This document shows, piece by piece, positions 1-9,182 of a DNA stretch of 64,000 bases (position 1 is its first letter; each line of letters begins with the position of its first letter). The position numbers and the translations under genes were made by a program. The stretch is from the NCBI RefSeq assembly GCF_014522265.1, contig NZ_CP017024.1:655501-719500 (forward strand), given 5' to 3'. The stretch comes from Pseudomonas oryzihabitans. Its GTDB lineage: Bacteria > Pseudomonadota > Gammaproteobacteria > Pseudomonadales > Pseudomonadaceae. The notes under the pieces were generated by a model. It worked only from the letters and a program-made list of their open reading frames with translations. It was not told the origin of the DNA and did not search any database.

Positions 1-442
1 ACAGGCTGTGACACCTATGAGGGGCAGCGCGGACATGGGACACCGGGTTGAACAGGAATCATCCGAGCCTAGTCTTGTTCGTTATTTTTCACAACCACCG
101 GCAAAAAGTTTCGAGATTCTGCACAGAAGCGGCGAAACAGAGGCGTTCCAGCCCCGCCGAATGCGCCAAAAACAGGCACCTGCGCACCACCCCTGAGCAG
201 GGTTGCCTCCAGTTGACTTTGGTCCGCCTTTCGGATTGACTCCAGGGTGGTAACTCCGCTGATTGATATTTTTAACAGGGGCGCTGACAAAGCGTCGGAG
301 CGCAGGCGAGACCGTACTCTCAGGTCGCTGTCGGATCGACAGCGGGCACTCGTGCCCTCACTGCGGTTGGCCCACTGGGCAAACAGGCGCATCAGGCGCT
401 AACCGTTTTGTCGAGCGCAGCCAAAAGCAAAGGTGTTTCATC
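1..442. other. Intergenic leader upstream of the glutamine-synthetase-family gene
   Basis: No gene is supported here. The stretch at about 73-125 is locally AT-rich and could hold a promoter for the gene starting at 443, but I see no convincing -35/-10 pair, operator or terminator. Open frames on both strands have no ribosome binding site or recognisable protein. Confidence 0.5.
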
Positions 443-1819
443 ATGTCGGTACCCCCGCGTGCCGTTCGTTTGGATGAAGCGACCGACTTCCTCAGGGAAC
501 ATCCTGAGGTCCAGTTCGTCGATCTTCTGATTGCGGATATGAATGGCGTGGTGCGTGGCAAACGCATCGAGCGCACCAATCTGCCCAAAGTCTTCGAGAA
601 AGGAATCAACCTCCCCGCTTCGCTGTTCGCCCTCGACATCACCGGCTCCACCGTCGAAAGCACCGGTCTCGGGCTCGACATCGGCGACGCCGACCGCGTC
701 TGCTTCCCCATCACCGACACCCTCTCCATGGAACCCTGGCAGAAGCGCCCCACCGCGCAGCTGCTGATGACCATGCACGAGATGGAAGGCGAGCCCTTCT
801 TCGCCGATCCCCGCGAGGTCCTGCGCCAGGTCGTCCAGCGTTTCGACGAGCTCGGACTCACCGTCTGCGCCGCCTTCGAGCTGGAGTTCTATCTGATCGA
901 TCAGGAGAACATCAACGGCCGCCCGCAACCGCCGCGTTCGCCCATTTCCGGCAAGCGTCCCCAGTCGGTCCAGGTCTATTCCATGGACGATCTGGACGAG
1001 TATGCGGACTGCCTGCAGGACATCATCGACGGCGCTCGCGCCCAGGGCATTCCGGCCGACGCCATCGTCGCCGAATCGGCTCCGGCGCAATTCGAGGTCA
1101 ACCTCAATCACGTTGCCGACCCGATCAAGGCCTGCGACTACGCCGTGCTGCTCAAGCGCCTGATCAAGAACGTCGCCTATGACCATGAGATGGACACCAC
1201 CTTCATGGCCAAGCCCTACCCGGGCCAGGCGGGCAACGGCCTGCACGTCCATATTTCCCTGCTGGACAAGGACGGCCGCAACATCTTCGCTGGCGAGGAT
1301 CCCGAGCAGAACGCCGCATTGCGTCATGCCATCGGCGGTGTGCTCGAGACCCTACCCGCCTGCATGGCCTTCCTCTGCCCCAACGTGAACAGCTATCGCC
1401 GCTTCGGCTCGCAGTTCTTCGTGCCCAATGCGCCGAGCTGGGGCCTGGACAACCGCACCACCGCCCTGCGCGTTCCCACCGGCACGCCGGAGGCGCACCG
1501 CATCGAGCATCGGGTAGCCGGCGCCGACGCCAACCCCTACCTGCTGCTGGCCGGCGTCCTGGCCGGCGTGCACCATGGCCTGACCCGGCAGATCGAACCC
1601 GGCCCGGTCACCGAGGGCAACTCCTACGAACAGCACGAGCAGAGCCTGCCGAACAACCTGCGCGATGCCTTGCGCTACTTGGACGACAGCTCGGTGATGG
1701 CGGAGTACATCGACCCGAAGTACATCGACATCTTCGTCGCCTGCAAGGAGCACGAGCTGGAGGAATTCGAGCACTCCATCTCCGACCTCGAGTACAACTG
1801 GTACCTGCACACCGTGTAG
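443..1819 (+). CDS. Gamma-glutamylputrescine synthetase-type glutamine synthetase family protein (SpuI/PuuA)
   Basis: This 458-residue protein is an ATP-dependent ligase of the glutamine synthetase fold. In Pseudomonas such proteins (SpuI/PauA/PuuA) join glutamate to putrescine or another polyamine in the cytoplasm, the first step of the gamma-glutamylation route. The N-terminal beta-grasp domain carries [17 protein letters not shown] near residue 30. The catalytic domain shows [18 protein letters not shown] and [12 protein letters not shown], as in PuuA. The frame opens at 263, but the ATG at 443 follows AAAGG and gives the normal family length of about 450 residues, so I chose it. The next gene is agmatine deiminase, which also feeds putrescine, so polyamine catabolism fits. 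The exact amine substrate cannot be read from sequence; spuI, spuB and pauA-type paralogues are hard to separate. Confidence 0.85.
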   Translation: MSVPPRAVRLDEATDFLREHPEVQFVDLLIADMNGVVRGKRIERTNLPKVFEKGINLPASLFALDITGSTVESTGLGLDIGDADRVCFPITDTLSMEPWQKRPTAQLLMTMHEMEGEPFFADPREVLRQVVQRFDELGLTVCAAFELEFYLIDQENINGRPQPPRSPISGKRPQSVQVYSMDDLDEYADCLQDIIDGARAQGIPADAIVAESAPAQFEVNLNHVADPIKACDYAVLLKRLIKNVAYDHEMDTTFMAKPYPGQAGNGLHVHISLLDKDGRNIFAGEDPEQNAALRHAIGGVLETLPACMAFLCPNVNSYRRFGSQFFVPNAPSWGLDNRTTALRVPTGTPEAHRIEHRVAGADANPYLLLAGVLAGVHHGLTRQIEPGPVTEGNSYEQHEQSLPNNLRDALRYLDDSSVMAEYIDPKYIDIFVACKEHELEEFEHSISDLEYNWYLHTV

Positions 1820-1961
1820 GGATCTGCCTGCCGACCGGTCCTGCACCGGTCGGCAGCTGTTCTGCGGTACCGCCGGAGTCCTGCGCGTGTTCACGCCCGC
1901 GGCCCCCTGCCGGCCTTTCCCCCTTCTCAGCCAACGACGACTCTGGACGGAGAGCTTCGCC

Positions 1962-3059
1962 ATGACCACCCTTACCACGCCGCGTGCCGACGGCTTCCAC
2001 ATGCCGGCCGAATGGGCCGACCAGCGCCAGATCTGGATGGTCTGGCCCGAGCGCCCGGACAATTGGCGCCTGGGCGGCAAGCCCGCCCAGGCCGCCTTCA
2101 CTGCAGTCGCCCAGGCCATTGCCCGTTTCGAGCCGGTGACCATCGGCGCCTCGGCGAGTCAGTACGAAAATGCCCGTGCCCGCCTGCAGCACCCGAACAT
2201 CCGGGTGGTGGAAATCAGCAATGACGACGCCTGGTGCCGCGATACCGGCCCGACCTTCGTCAGCGACGGTCAGGGTGGCGTGCGCGGTGTGGACTGGAGC
2301 TTCAATGCCTGGGGCGGCTTGGATGGCGGCCTCTACTTCCCCTGGCAGCGGGATGACCAGGTCGCCGGCAAGATCCTCGCGATCGAGAATCTGCCGGGCT
2401 ATCGCACCCCGGACTTCGTCCTTGAAGGCGGCTCCATCCACGTCGATGGCGAAGGCACCCTGATCACCACCGAGGAATGCCTGCTCAACGCCAATCGCAA
2501 TCCGCACCTGGATCGCGAAGCGATCGAGCGCTACCTGAGCGACTACCTGGCGGTGGACAAGGTCATCTGGCTGGCCCACGGCCTGTACAACGATGAAACC
2601 AACGGCCACGTGGACAATTTCTGCTGCTACGTGCGTCCGGGCGAGGTGCTGCTGAGCTGGTGCGACGATCAGGCCGACCCCAACTACGGCCGCTGCCGCG
2701 AGGCCCTGGCCGTGCTGGAGCGCGAAACCGATGCCCGTGGTCGCACCTTCAAGGTGCATCGCATCGTCACCCCGGGTCCGCTGTTCGCCAGCGAAGACGA
2801 ATGCCGCGACGTGGATGCCTGCCTCGGCACCCAGCCACGCCGGGCCGGTGAGCGGCTGGCCGCCTCCTACGTCAACTTCCTCATCGTCAACGGCGGCATC
2901 ATCGCCCCGACCTTTGGCGTTCCCGAGGACGACGAGGCCCTGCGTACGCTGCAGGCCTGCTTCCCGGAGCACGAGGTGGTACAGGTTCCCGGCCGCGAGA
3001 TCCTGCTCGGCGGTGGCAACATCCACTGCATCACCCAGCAGCAGCCGACTGGTCGCTGA
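1962..3059 (+). CDS. aguA: Agmatine deiminase
   Basis: Cytoplasmic agmatine iminohydrolase of 365 residues: agmatine + water gives N-carbamoylputrescine + ammonia, feeding putrescine. It belongs to the peptidyl-arginine-deiminase fold. Visible motifs are [10 protein letters not shown] near residue 90, [11 protein letters not shown] near 155, [10 protein letters not shown] near 215 and the C-terminal [13 protein letters not shown], whose Cys (about 356) is the expected nucleophile. The frame opens at 1887, but the ATG at 1962 follows GGACGGAGAG and starts the normal family N-terminus. A strong hairpin terminator follows at once. In P. aeruginosa aguA sits with aguB (N-carbamoylputrescine amidohydrolase) and aguR; neither is beside it here. 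The second step must be encoded elsewhere or be absent. Confidence 0.95.
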   Translation: MTTLTTPRADGFHMPAEWADQRQIWMVWPERPDNWRLGGKPAQAAFTAVAQAIARFEPVTIGASASQYENARARLQHPNIRVVEISNDDAWCRDTGPTFVSDGQGGVRGVDWSFNAWGGLDGGLYFPWQRDDQVAGKILAIENLPGYRTPDFVLEGGSIHVDGEGTLITTEECLLNANRNPHLDREAIERYLSDYLAVDKVIWLAHGLYNDETNGHVDNFCCYVRPGEVLLSWCDDQADPNYGRCREALAVLERETDARGRTFKVHRIVTPGPLFASEDECRDVDACLGTQPRRAGERLAASYVNFLIVNGGIIAPTFGVPEDDEALRTLQACFPEHEVVQVPGREILLGGGNIHCITQQQPTGR

Positions 3060-3074
3060 TTTCCGGCGGAAACG

Positions 3075-3103
3075 AAAAAGCCCGTCTTGCGACGGGCTTT
3101 TTT
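3075..3103. terminator. Rho-independent terminator between aguA and the OprE porin gene
   Basis: The hairpin arms AAAGCCCGTC and GACGGGCTTT enclose a TTGC loop. T-runs lie on both strands, so it can stop aguA transcription (+) and the convergent porin gene (-). Confidence 0.9.
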
Positions 3104-3119
3104 CTGACCTGAGCGCGGC

Positions 3120-4496
3120 TTAGAGCAGCGGCAGGGTGTAGCTGACGATCAGACGGTTTTCGTCGACGTCGCGCTGGCCCGGCACACCGGCTTGGGAAAC
3201 GGCCGGCAGGTCGGAACGCAGCATGGCGTTACGCCAGGTGAAGCCCAGACCTTTCAGCTGGCCTTCCGGGATCACGTAGCTGACGGTCAGGTCGCGTTCC
3301 CATTCCATGGCGTCGCCAGTACGGGTACGGATGTTGTCACCGCGCTGATAGATGACGCCAGCGGTCAGACCCTTGACGCCCAGCTGAGCGAAGTCATAGG
3401 AGTAGCGAGCCTGCCAAGTGTCTTCGCCGGAACGGGTGAAGTTGTTGATCTGAATATCGGTGATGGCATAGGTCGAAGCGCCACCGTTCTCGTTCAGGTA
3501 GGGGAAGGCGCTGTTGCCGTTGCTGCCCTGATAGCCCAGACCAAAGGTGTGGCCGTAGATCGAGTAGGTGAACAGGCCGCTGTAGAGGCGGTTGTCGATC
3601 TCGCCAGTAGTACGGGTACCACCGTAGTAGCCACTGGACACGTAGAGACCGGTGCTGTCGGCCTTGCGGTTCTCGCCCTGGCTGTTGCTATCGAAATAGC
3701 GCAGGTCGGTCTTGAAGGTACCGTCGCCCAGCTTGACGCTGTGCACCAGACCCAGGAAGTGCTGGTTGTAGAAGTCTTCCAGCTGACCGAAGTAGTACTG
3801 CAGGGTCAGGTCTTTGGTGACCTTGTAATCGGCACCGACGAAGCGGAAATGGTCGCTGTTGCGACGCAGGGCGGCATTCGCAGCACCGTTGGAACCGGCG
3901 ATGGACAGATCGTCTTCGTCGGTGGAGTTACGGTTCTTGGCACGCTCGAGCTGGCCGGCGGTCAGGGTCACATCCTTGATGTCTTTGGACGTGATCTGAG
4001 CACCCTGGTAGGTCTGTGGCAGCAGACGACCGTCGTTCGAGACCACAACCGGCAGCTTCGGCATCAGGGTGCCGTAGCGGAACTCGGTTTCGGAGATCTT
4101 CATCTTGGCGGTAGCGCCCAGGCTGCTGAACTCGTCTACAGCGCTGTTATCGGTATCGCGCGGGAACATGGTGCCGTTCTGCACGCTGCCACCGGTACCG
4201 CCGTTGGCCTTGCCACCGCTGTCCAGACGCAGGCCCAGCATGCCGACCGCATCGACGCCGAAGCCAACGGTGCCCTGGGTGAAGCCCGACTGGTAGTTCA
4301 GCATGAAGCCCTGGCCCCAATCCATCACGCGGGAAGGATTGGCCGTACCGTTGCGGTTGTCTGTGTTGATGTAGAAGTTACGCAGACTGAGGGTAGCTTT
4401 GCTGTCTTCGACGAAGCCGGCAGCGTGGGCGGCGGCAATGAGGGACAGGTTCAGACAGGCCGCGGAGACCGCGACCACCAGTGGCTTCTTGACCAT
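3120..4496 (-). CDS. oprE: OprD-family outer membrane porin, OprE-like
   Basis: Outer-membrane substrate-specific channel of the OprD (Occ) family, 458 residues, the family's usual size. An N-terminal signal peptide (KKPLVVAVSAACLNLSL...AHA) ends around residue 25 and is followed by AGFVEDSKATLSLRNFYIN, the conserved start of mature OprD-type porins. Alternating beta-strand patterns run to the C-terminal ...LIVSYTLPLL. I call it OprE because, from memory, the gene next to aguA and the diguanylate cyclase in P. aeruginosa is oprE (PA0291). A GGAG ribosome site lies about 7 nt upstream of the ATG. The substrate is unknown; amino-acid or polyamine-like solutes are plausible from its neighbours, but that is inference. 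OprQ or another OccK porin is the alternative. Confidence 0.85.
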   Translation of the reverse strand: MVKKPLVVAVSAACLNLSLIAAAHAAGFVEDSKATLSLRNFYINTDNRNGTANPSRVMDWGQGFMLNYQSGFTQGTVGFGVDAVGMLGLRLDSGGKANGGTGGSVQNGTMFPRDTDNSAVDEFSSLGATAKMKISETEFRYGTLMPKLPVVVSNDGRLLPQTYQGAQITSKDIKDVTLTAGQLERAKNRNSTDEDDLSIAGSNGAANAALRRNSDHFRFVGADYKVTKDLTLQYYFGQLEDFYNQHFLGLVHSVKLGDGTFKTDLRYFDSNSQGENRKADSTGLYVSSGYYGGTRTTGEIDNRLYSGLFTYSIYGHTFGLGYQGSNGNSAFPYLNENGGASTYAITDIQINNFTRSGEDTWQARYSYDFAQLGVKGLTAGVIYQRGDNIRTRTGDAMEWERDLTVSYVIPEGQLKGLGFTWRNAMLRSDLPAVSQAGVPGQRDVDENRLIVSYTLPLL

Positions 4497-5276
4497 GAGT
4501 GCTCCAGGGGTGAATCGTTGTTATGCGGCCACCAGAGGTGTCAGCGCCTGCTGGTGGTATGCCCGACGGGCCGTGCGGAAGGGAAAGCTAGAGGGCTTTT
4601 ATTTCAATTTGGAGAATTATCCCGGGCCTGGTCGACTTTTAATTTGCGACTTCAAGCACAGGTCCCCTGCCACCCTCTTCCACGTTGCGAAAGCTAATTG
4701 CAAAAAAGCATTTCGTCTAGCGATACCTGGCTGAAAACCCGCCCTGTGGTCTTCCGCTCTGACTGTTCGGTCATGGCCCAAGGGAACCTGCGCCGCCTAC
4801 GCCGATGGCAAGGCTCGCCTTTCCCCGAGAAGACGCCATCCAAAGCGATACACCCTGAGGCTCTGGAACGGGCTTCCCAGGGTTCTGGCGAAATATTTGA
4901 AAACGGCCAATTTCAGCATCACAAAGGCAGGATCTGAAGGAATCCCCTATCTGCCTCAAGGACTTGTAATTTTTTGCGACTGCTCCGTCAGTCGATTTGC
5001 CCTGAAGACGGCGCCTATCGCCCGTACGACGTACCGCATGCTCTGCTGCAAGGGCGACCTTGCGCAGCCGAGCGCGCGGGAACATTCCTTTTAATCGAGG
5101 GGAGCCGCTGCGTCAGCCAGGACGGCCAACAGGACACGGAGCAGAGATCAGTTGCAGGCCAGCTGGACAGGGAAGCAAGGGGGGACAGAGGACCAAGTGA
5201 GAGGGCGTGACAGCGGTGGTCGGAACCGCGAATCAGGTCGCCTGAGCTGCCCTCGGAGCGGTCTGGCAAGGGATAT
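4497..5276. other. 780-bp intergenic region upstream of the oprE-like gene
   Basis: No supported gene. AT-rich DNA at 4590-4640 and 4690-4720 is the likely promoter area of the porin on the minus strand. I searched for an ANR/FNR half-site pair (TTGAT-N4-ATCAA), because OprE is reported to respond to anaerobiosis in P. aeruginosa, and saw none. No clear terminator for the minus-strand diguanylate cyclase gene was found at 5100-5276. Open frames such as 4698-4937 lack a ribosome site and protein features. Confidence 0.5.
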
Positions 5277-6260
5277 TCAACCCTGGACGACTTGATCCTT
5301 GCCCTGGCGCTTGGCCCGGTACATGGCCTCGTCCGCTCGCACATAAAGGGCGTCGAGAGACTCGTCGCCCTCCCGCAACACGGTGACGCCCTGACTGATG
5401 GTGACCTTCAGCGGGCCCTCGGCGCTGGGTACTGCCAACTGCCGCACGGCACGCTGTAGGCGCCCGCCGATCTGCAATGCCAGGTCACTGTCACAACCCG
5501 GCAGCAGCAGGGCGAATTCTTCGCCACCGATACGGCCGAACAGATCCCCGCGGCGGGTGGTCTGGGCGCCGCATTCGGCAACACGCTGCAACACTTGATC
5601 ACCCATCTGGTGACCGAAACGGTCGTTGATTTTCTTGAAGTCGTCGATGTCGAGCAGCAGGAAGGCCAGGGGCTCGCCTTCGCTCTGGGCGAATTCGAAG
5701 GCGCGCTGGGCACTCTCGAAGAAGTGTCGACGGTTGCTGCTGCGGGTCAGGACGTCGGTGGTGGCGAGCCGTTGCAGCTCCTCCTCCATGCGCTTCTTGT
5801 CGGTGATGTCTTCGGCGATACCCACCACCAGCAGCGGCATGCCGGCCTCGCTGCGCTGACTGACAAAGCACTTGTCGCTGAGCCAGCGGATCTCGCCGTC
5901 GGCGCGGATGATGCGGTACTCGCGAGACTCCACGGCGCCCTGCTCGATCACCTGCTCCAGGGTGCGCTGGGCGTACTCCAGGTCGTCGGGATAGATGTTG
6001 TTGAGCCAGGTGCTGTAGTCGCTCAATACCAGGGACTGGGAGCGACCGAAGATCTGTTCGTAGGCGGGACTGACATAGATGATCTGGCGAGTGCGCCAGT
6101 CCAGAGCCCAGAGCACCGCGTTGACGCTTTCCAGCAGCGCGCTGAACAGCTGCTCCCGGTCACGCAGGCGATCTGTCTCGGCCCGCGAATGCAGGAGAGC
6201 CAGCAGATTCTCTTCCGGTGTGGGAAGAGCAGACAGAGAGGGTTGTTCATCCATATACAC
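5277..6260 (-). CDS. PAS-GGDEF diguanylate cyclase
   Basis: Predicted cytoplasmic diguanylate cyclase of 327 residues that makes cyclic-di-GMP from two GTP. A PAS domain with its PAC tail spans about residues 35-155 (ending VVGIAEDITDKKRMEEEL). A GGDEF domain spans about 165-325. The active-site loop is intact as GGEEF (245-249). The inhibitory I-site R-x-x-D is present as RRGD (236-239), so product feedback is expected. LLDIDDFKKIND supplies the metal-binding Asp residues. There is no signal peptide or membrane segment. The start is uncertain by a few codons: 6260, or the internal ATG at 6251. It matches the position of PA0290 in P. aeruginosa, next to oprE. The PAS ligand is unknown. Confidence 0.9.
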   Translation of the reverse strand: MYMDEQPSLSALPTPEENLLALLHSRAETDRLRDREQLFSALLESVNAVLWALDWRTRQIIYVSPAYEQIFGRSQSLVLSDYSTWLNNIYPDDLEYAQRTLEQVIEQGAVESREYRIIRADGEIRWLSDKCFVSQRSEAGMPLLVVGIAEDITDKKRMEEELQRLATTDVLTRSSNRRHFFESAQRAFEFAQSEGEPLAFLLLDIDDFKKINDRFGHQMGDQVLQRVAECGAQTTRRGDLFGRIGGEEFALLLPGCDSDLALQIGGRLQRAVRQLAVPSAEGPLKVTISQGVTVLREGDESLDALYVRADEAMYRAKRQGKDQVVQG

Positions 6261-6261
6261 A

Positions 6262-6357
6262 TGCGCCTACGCGGGGTCCTGAGGGAGTTAGAGACAGCTG
6301 AAACCAGCCTGGTTCAATCCCCGCATAGAGCAGCCCACCGCTTCGGTGGGCTTTTGT
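6262..6357 (+). ncRNA. Candidate small RNA ending in a plus-strand terminator
   Basis: Between two minus-strand genes lies a plus-strand intrinsic terminator with no plus-strand gene upstream. Upstream of it, GCGGGG (6271-6276) can pair with CCCCGC (6319-6324), closing a domain that contains a short hairpin ACCAgccTGGT. This is the layout of a short structured RNA with its own terminator. I see no strong promoter and cannot assign it to a family. The 5' end is a guess. Confidence 0.35.
6332..6355 (+). terminator. Intrinsic terminator, plus strand
   Basis: The stem AGCCCACCG/CGGTGGGCT has a short loop and is followed by TTTT on the plus strand only. The minus-strand reading of the same hairpin has no U-run, so it does not look like the terminator of the desaturase gene. 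Confidence 0.7.
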
Positions 6358-6367
6358 GAAGCCTTTC

Positions 6368-7561
6368 TCAAGCAGTTCCGGCCGGCCGCAGGGAATAGGT
6401 TTTCAGCTGTTCGGCGAATTCGCGCAGGGACTGAATGCCGCTCGCTTCGGCTTCGCCGATCCACTGCCGGGTCGCGGCCAGCATGTCGTGGCCGTTGGCG
6501 CTGGTCCGGGCCCAGATCTGCTGCAGCGCCAGGCGCTTTTCGTAGATCAGCTTCAGCGCCTGACTGTGCTCGAGCAGTTCGTCGATGCGCACCTGATGGC
6601 GAGCCTTGAGCAGACTGGTCTCGCGGGCCAGCAGCCCCCGGGCGCGACGGAACAGCGGACGCTGGGAGGGCGCCGCACTGCCCCGCTCCTGCCGCAGCAG
6701 CGGGCCGATCACCTGCTGGCGGTACTGGGCCATGATCTGGAAGCGGTTGTTGAGGATGGCCATGGCGGTGTCCATGTCCAGCTGCCCCTTGCCTTCGATG
6801 CGGTGGGCGATGGGGGCGACACGGTTGACCTTGGCCAGACGCAGCCAGGTGAACAGCTTGATCCAGGCCCAGCCCATGTCGAATTCCCAGCGCTTGACCG
6901 ACAGCTTGGCCGAGTTGGGATAGGTGTGGTGGTTGTTGTGCAGCTCTTCGCCACCGATGACGATGCCCCAGGGGATGAGGTTGGTGGCGGCATCGCGGCA
7001 TTCGAAGTTGCGATAGCCCACGGCATGGCCCAGGCCATTGACCACACCCGCGGCCCAGAAGGGAATCCAGACCATCTGCACGGCCCAGACGGTGAGACCC
7101 AGGGCACCGAACAGGGCGATGTCGATCAGCAGCAACAGCACCACCCCCATATTGCGGGTGCGCGGATTGGAGTAGAGCTTGCGCTCGATCCAGTCGTCCG
7201 GGCAGTTCTTGCCATAGATGCGCAGGGTATCGGCGTTGTTCGCCTCGGCCTTGTACAGCTCGGCGCCGCGCCGCACCACGGTGGCAAGGCCCTTGTGCAC
7301 CGGGCTGTGCGGGTCCTCTTCGGTTTCGCACTTGGCGTGGTGCTTGCGGTGAATGGCGGTCCACTCACGGGTGTTCATCGCCGTGGTCAGCCACAACCAG
7401 AAGCGGAAGGCGTGCCTGAGCGCAGGATGCAGCTCCAGCGAACGGTGGGCGGAGTAGCGATGCAGGTAGACGGTGACACTGACAATGGTCAGGTGGGTCA
7501 GCAGCAGGGTGACCACCACCAGTTGCCAGACCGACAGGTCAAGCAGGCCGTTGTAGCTCAT
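6368..7561 (-). CDS. desA: Membrane fatty-acyl delta-9 desaturase, DesA-like
   Basis: Integral-membrane di-iron desaturase, 397 residues, that introduces a cis double bond into acyl chains of membrane lipids or acyl-CoA using O2. The three histidine boxes are intact: HRYSAH (34-39), HRKHH (71-75) and HNNHH (208-212). Hydrophobic segments lie near residues 10-32, 45-62, 138-160 and 160-180. The C-terminal 110 residues are helical and charged, as in the Pseudomonas proteins. Position next to oscA/sbp matches PA0286 (DesA, acting on phospholipid acyl chains) better than PA4888 (DesB). The start at 7561 gives the box-1 spacing expected. A perfect 18-bp palindrome lies 40 bp upstream and is probably its operator. 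The DesA/DesB distinction rests on synteny only. Confidence 0.88.
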   Translation of the reverse strand: MSYNGLLDLSVWQLVVVTLLLTHLTIVSVTVYLHRYSAHRSLELHPALRHAFRFWLWLTTAMNTREWTAIHRKHHAKCETEEDPHSPVHKGLATVVRRGAELYKAEANNADTLRIYGKNCPDDWIERKLYSNPRTRNMGVVLLLLIDIALFGALGLTVWAVQMVWIPFWAAGVVNGLGHAVGYRNFECRDAATNLIPWGIVIGGEELHNNHHTYPNSAKLSVKRWEFDMGWAWIKLFTWLRLAKVNRVAPIAHRIEGKGQLDMDTAMAILNNRFQIMAQYRQQVIGPLLRQERGSAAPSQRPLFRRARGLLARETSLLKARHQVRIDELLEHSQALKLIYEKRLALQQIWARTSANGHDMLAATRQWIGEAEASGIQSLREFAEQLKTYSLRPAGTA

Positions 7562-7600
7562 GGACGCAAAGGACCTCGCGCGGGTTGTGTAGTGCAGCTG

Positions 7601-7618
7601 TCACTGAAAGTTCAGTGA
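7601..7618. promoter_or_regulatory. Perfect 18-bp palindrome upstream of desA
   Basis: TCACTGAA-AG-TTCAGTGA is a perfect inverted repeat 40-57 bp upstream of the desaturase start, where a repressor operator would lie. Right after it is GAAC-AGGC-GTTC. It may be the site of a lipid-responsive TetR-type regulator such as DesT, but I cannot confirm a consensus match. Confidence 0.6.
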
Positions 7619-7697
7619 ACAGGCGTTCGCGCATTATTGCCGGGGTGGGCGATAAATCCAGCCCTCCCTTTTGCTACACAACGTGTCCTTCACAGAC

Positions 7698-7746
7698 TGC
7701 TAATTCTAAAAGTGAATAAACAAAGCATTATTAGCACTTTTAAGAA
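7698..7746. promoter_or_regulatory. AT-rich dyad in the oscA-sbp promoter region
   Basis: TTCTAAAAGTG (7704-7714) is nearly the inverse of CACTTTTAAGAA (7735-7746), and TGCTAAT (7698-7704) mirrors ATTAGCA (7730-7736). The dyad sits 65-115 bp before oscA in an AT-rich island. Sulfate-uptake genes are usually activated by CysB, whose sites are AT-rich and loosely conserved, so this is a candidate CysB region by position. Confidence 0.45.
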
Positions 7747-7811
7747 ATAAAGATCGGCCCCCTAAGATGGCGCCACTTCCCCGCCCACCGCTGTACACGA
7801 GGACGCCACCC

Positions 7812-7997
7812 ATGAGCTCCGTTCCGTTCCGCAGCCTGGAAAACCAGGACGAAACCGCACTGCTCCGCGATATCCAGCAGGCTTTGCGCGGACTGAGATT
7901 CGGCGCCATCGAGATCACCGTGCACAACGGACAGGTGGTGCAGATCGAGCGCAAGGAAAAATTCCGGCCTCAGACCGGCCAAGCCAACAAGCCCTGA
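7812..7997 (+). CDS. oscA: Small DUF2292 protein, OscA-like
   Basis: A 61-residue soluble protein of the DUF2292/YezD type. The core [24 protein letters not shown] is a compact beta-rich motif, a run quoted here only by its ends: GLRFG at about residue 27 and ERKEK at about 46. OscA homologues in Pseudomonas lie directly before sbp and are reported to support sulfur acquisition under chromate or oxidative stress. The molecular role is unknown. The open frame starts at 7767, but the ATG at 7812 follows an AGGA site and gives the usual length. It is probably the first gene of the oscA-sbp-cysTWA unit; 77 bp separate it from sbp. Confidence 0.8.
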   Translation: MSSVPFRSLENQDETALLRDIQQALRGLRFGAIEITVHNGQVVQIERKEKFRPQTGQANKP

Positions 7998-8074
7998 GTT
8001 CTCGCGGTCAGCGGACGAGCGGGCAAGGTGCCCGCCAGACGGTGTCCGGCTTTCTCACGTCAAGGAGCCTTTTC

Positions 8075-9076
8075 ATGTCGATTCGCCGTTTCGCCCTGGC
8101 CGCGCTGGCCGGAGCCCTGTTCGCCACCCAGGTCCACGCCGTCGAATTGCTCAACGTGTCCTACGATCCGACCCGCGAGCTCTACCAGCAGTACAACGCC
8201 GCCTTCGCCAAGCACTGGAAGACCGAGACCGGCGAAGACGTGACCATCAAGAATTCCCATGGTGGCTCCGGCAAGCAGGCGCGCTCGGTGATCGATGGCC
8301 TGCAGGCGGATGTGGTGACCCTGGCGCTGTCCGGCGACATCGATGCCCTCAATCTGCACCAGCAGCTGGTCGACCTGAATTGGCAGAAGCGTCTGGCGGA
8401 CAACAGCACCCCCTACACCTCGACCATCGTCTTCCTGGTCCGCAAGGGCAATCCCAAGGGCATCAAGGACTGGGACGACCTGGTGAAGAAGGATGTCCAG
8501 GTCATCACCCCCAATCCCAAGACCTCCGGCGGTGCCCGCTGGAACTTCCTTGCCGCCTGGGCCTATGCCAAGGCCAAGTACGGCAGCGATGCCGAGGCGC
8601 TCAAGTTCGTTACCGAACTCTATCGCCACGCTCCGGTGCTGGACACCGGCGCACGCGGCGCCACCATCAGCTTCGTGCAGCGCCAGCTGGGTGACGTTTT
8701 GATCGCCTGGGAAAACGAAGCCTATCTGTCGCTGAAGGAAGAAGGCGGCGACCAGCTGGAGATCGTCACCCCGTCGCTGTCGATCCTGGCCGAGCCGCCG
8801 GTAGCCGTGGTGGACAAGGTGGTCGACAGGAAGGGTACGCGCAAGCAGGCCGAGGCCTACCTGCAGTATCTGTACAGCCCCGAGGGCCAGCGCATCGCCG
8901 CGCAGAATTTCTATCGCCCCCGCGATGCCAAGGTGGCGGCGGAATTCAAGGATCAGTTCAAGCCGGTCAAGCTGGTGACCATCGACCAGGAATTCGGCGG
9001 CTGGAAAGAAGCGCAGCCGAAGTACTTCGCCGACGGCGGCGTGTTCGACAAGATCTTCGCCGACATCAACAAATAG
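8075..9076 (+). CDS. sbp: Periplasmic sulfate-binding protein
   Basis: Periplasmic solute-binding protein, 333 residues, that hands sulfate (or thiosulfate) to the CysTWA ABC transporter. A signal peptide ([19 protein letters not shown]) is followed by [15 protein letters not shown], the standard mature N-terminus of Sbp. [16 protein letters not shown] near residue 65 and the run ending ...GDIDAL are the usual ligand-binding elements. AAGGAG sits 7 nt before the ATG at 8075, which is preferred over the upstream 8042. The order sbp-cysT-cysW-cysA is the classical one. A strong hairpin follows in the sbp-cysT gap, which usually makes the binding protein more abundant than the permease. CysP is the alternative, but the sequence looks like Sbp. 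Confidence 0.95.
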   Translation: MSIRRFALAALAGALFATQVHAVELLNVSYDPTRELYQQYNAAFAKHWKTETGEDVTIKNSHGGSGKQARSVIDGLQADVVTLALSGDIDALNLHQQLVDLNWQKRLADNSTPYTSTIVFLVRKGNPKGIKDWDDLVKKDVQVITPNPKTSGGARWNFLAAWAYAKAKYGSDAEALKFVTELYRHAPVLDTGARGATISFVQRQLGDVLIAWENEAYLSLKEEGGDQLEIVTPSLSILAEPPVAVVDKVVDRKGTRKQAEAYLQYLYSPEGQRIAAQNFYRPRDAKVAAEFKDQFKPVKLVTIDQEFGGWKEAQPKYFADGGVFDKIFADINK

Positions 9077-9135
9077 CGCCCCAGCCGGGACGGCTCACGC
9101 TGACCGGCCCGGAACAGGTATCGTTCCACCCCTCT

Positions 9136-9164
9136 GCGCCCTGGCGAATGCATCGCCGGGGCGC
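9136..9164 (+). other. Intercistronic hairpin between sbp and cysT
   Basis: GCGCCCTGGCGA and TCGCCGGGGCGC form a 12-bp stem (one G-U pair) around the loop ATGCA. There is no U-run, so it is more likely an mRNA-stabilising or attenuating hairpin than a terminator. Confidence 0.7.
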
Positions 9165-9182
9165 CTTGCAGAAGGACGTCTC

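Noticed and set aside
1608-3026. A 472-codon minus-strand frame
   Set aside because: Antisense to agmatine deiminase, which has intact motifs.
4698-4937. A 79-codon plus-strand frame
   Set aside because: No ribosome site, unusual composition and no recognisable features.
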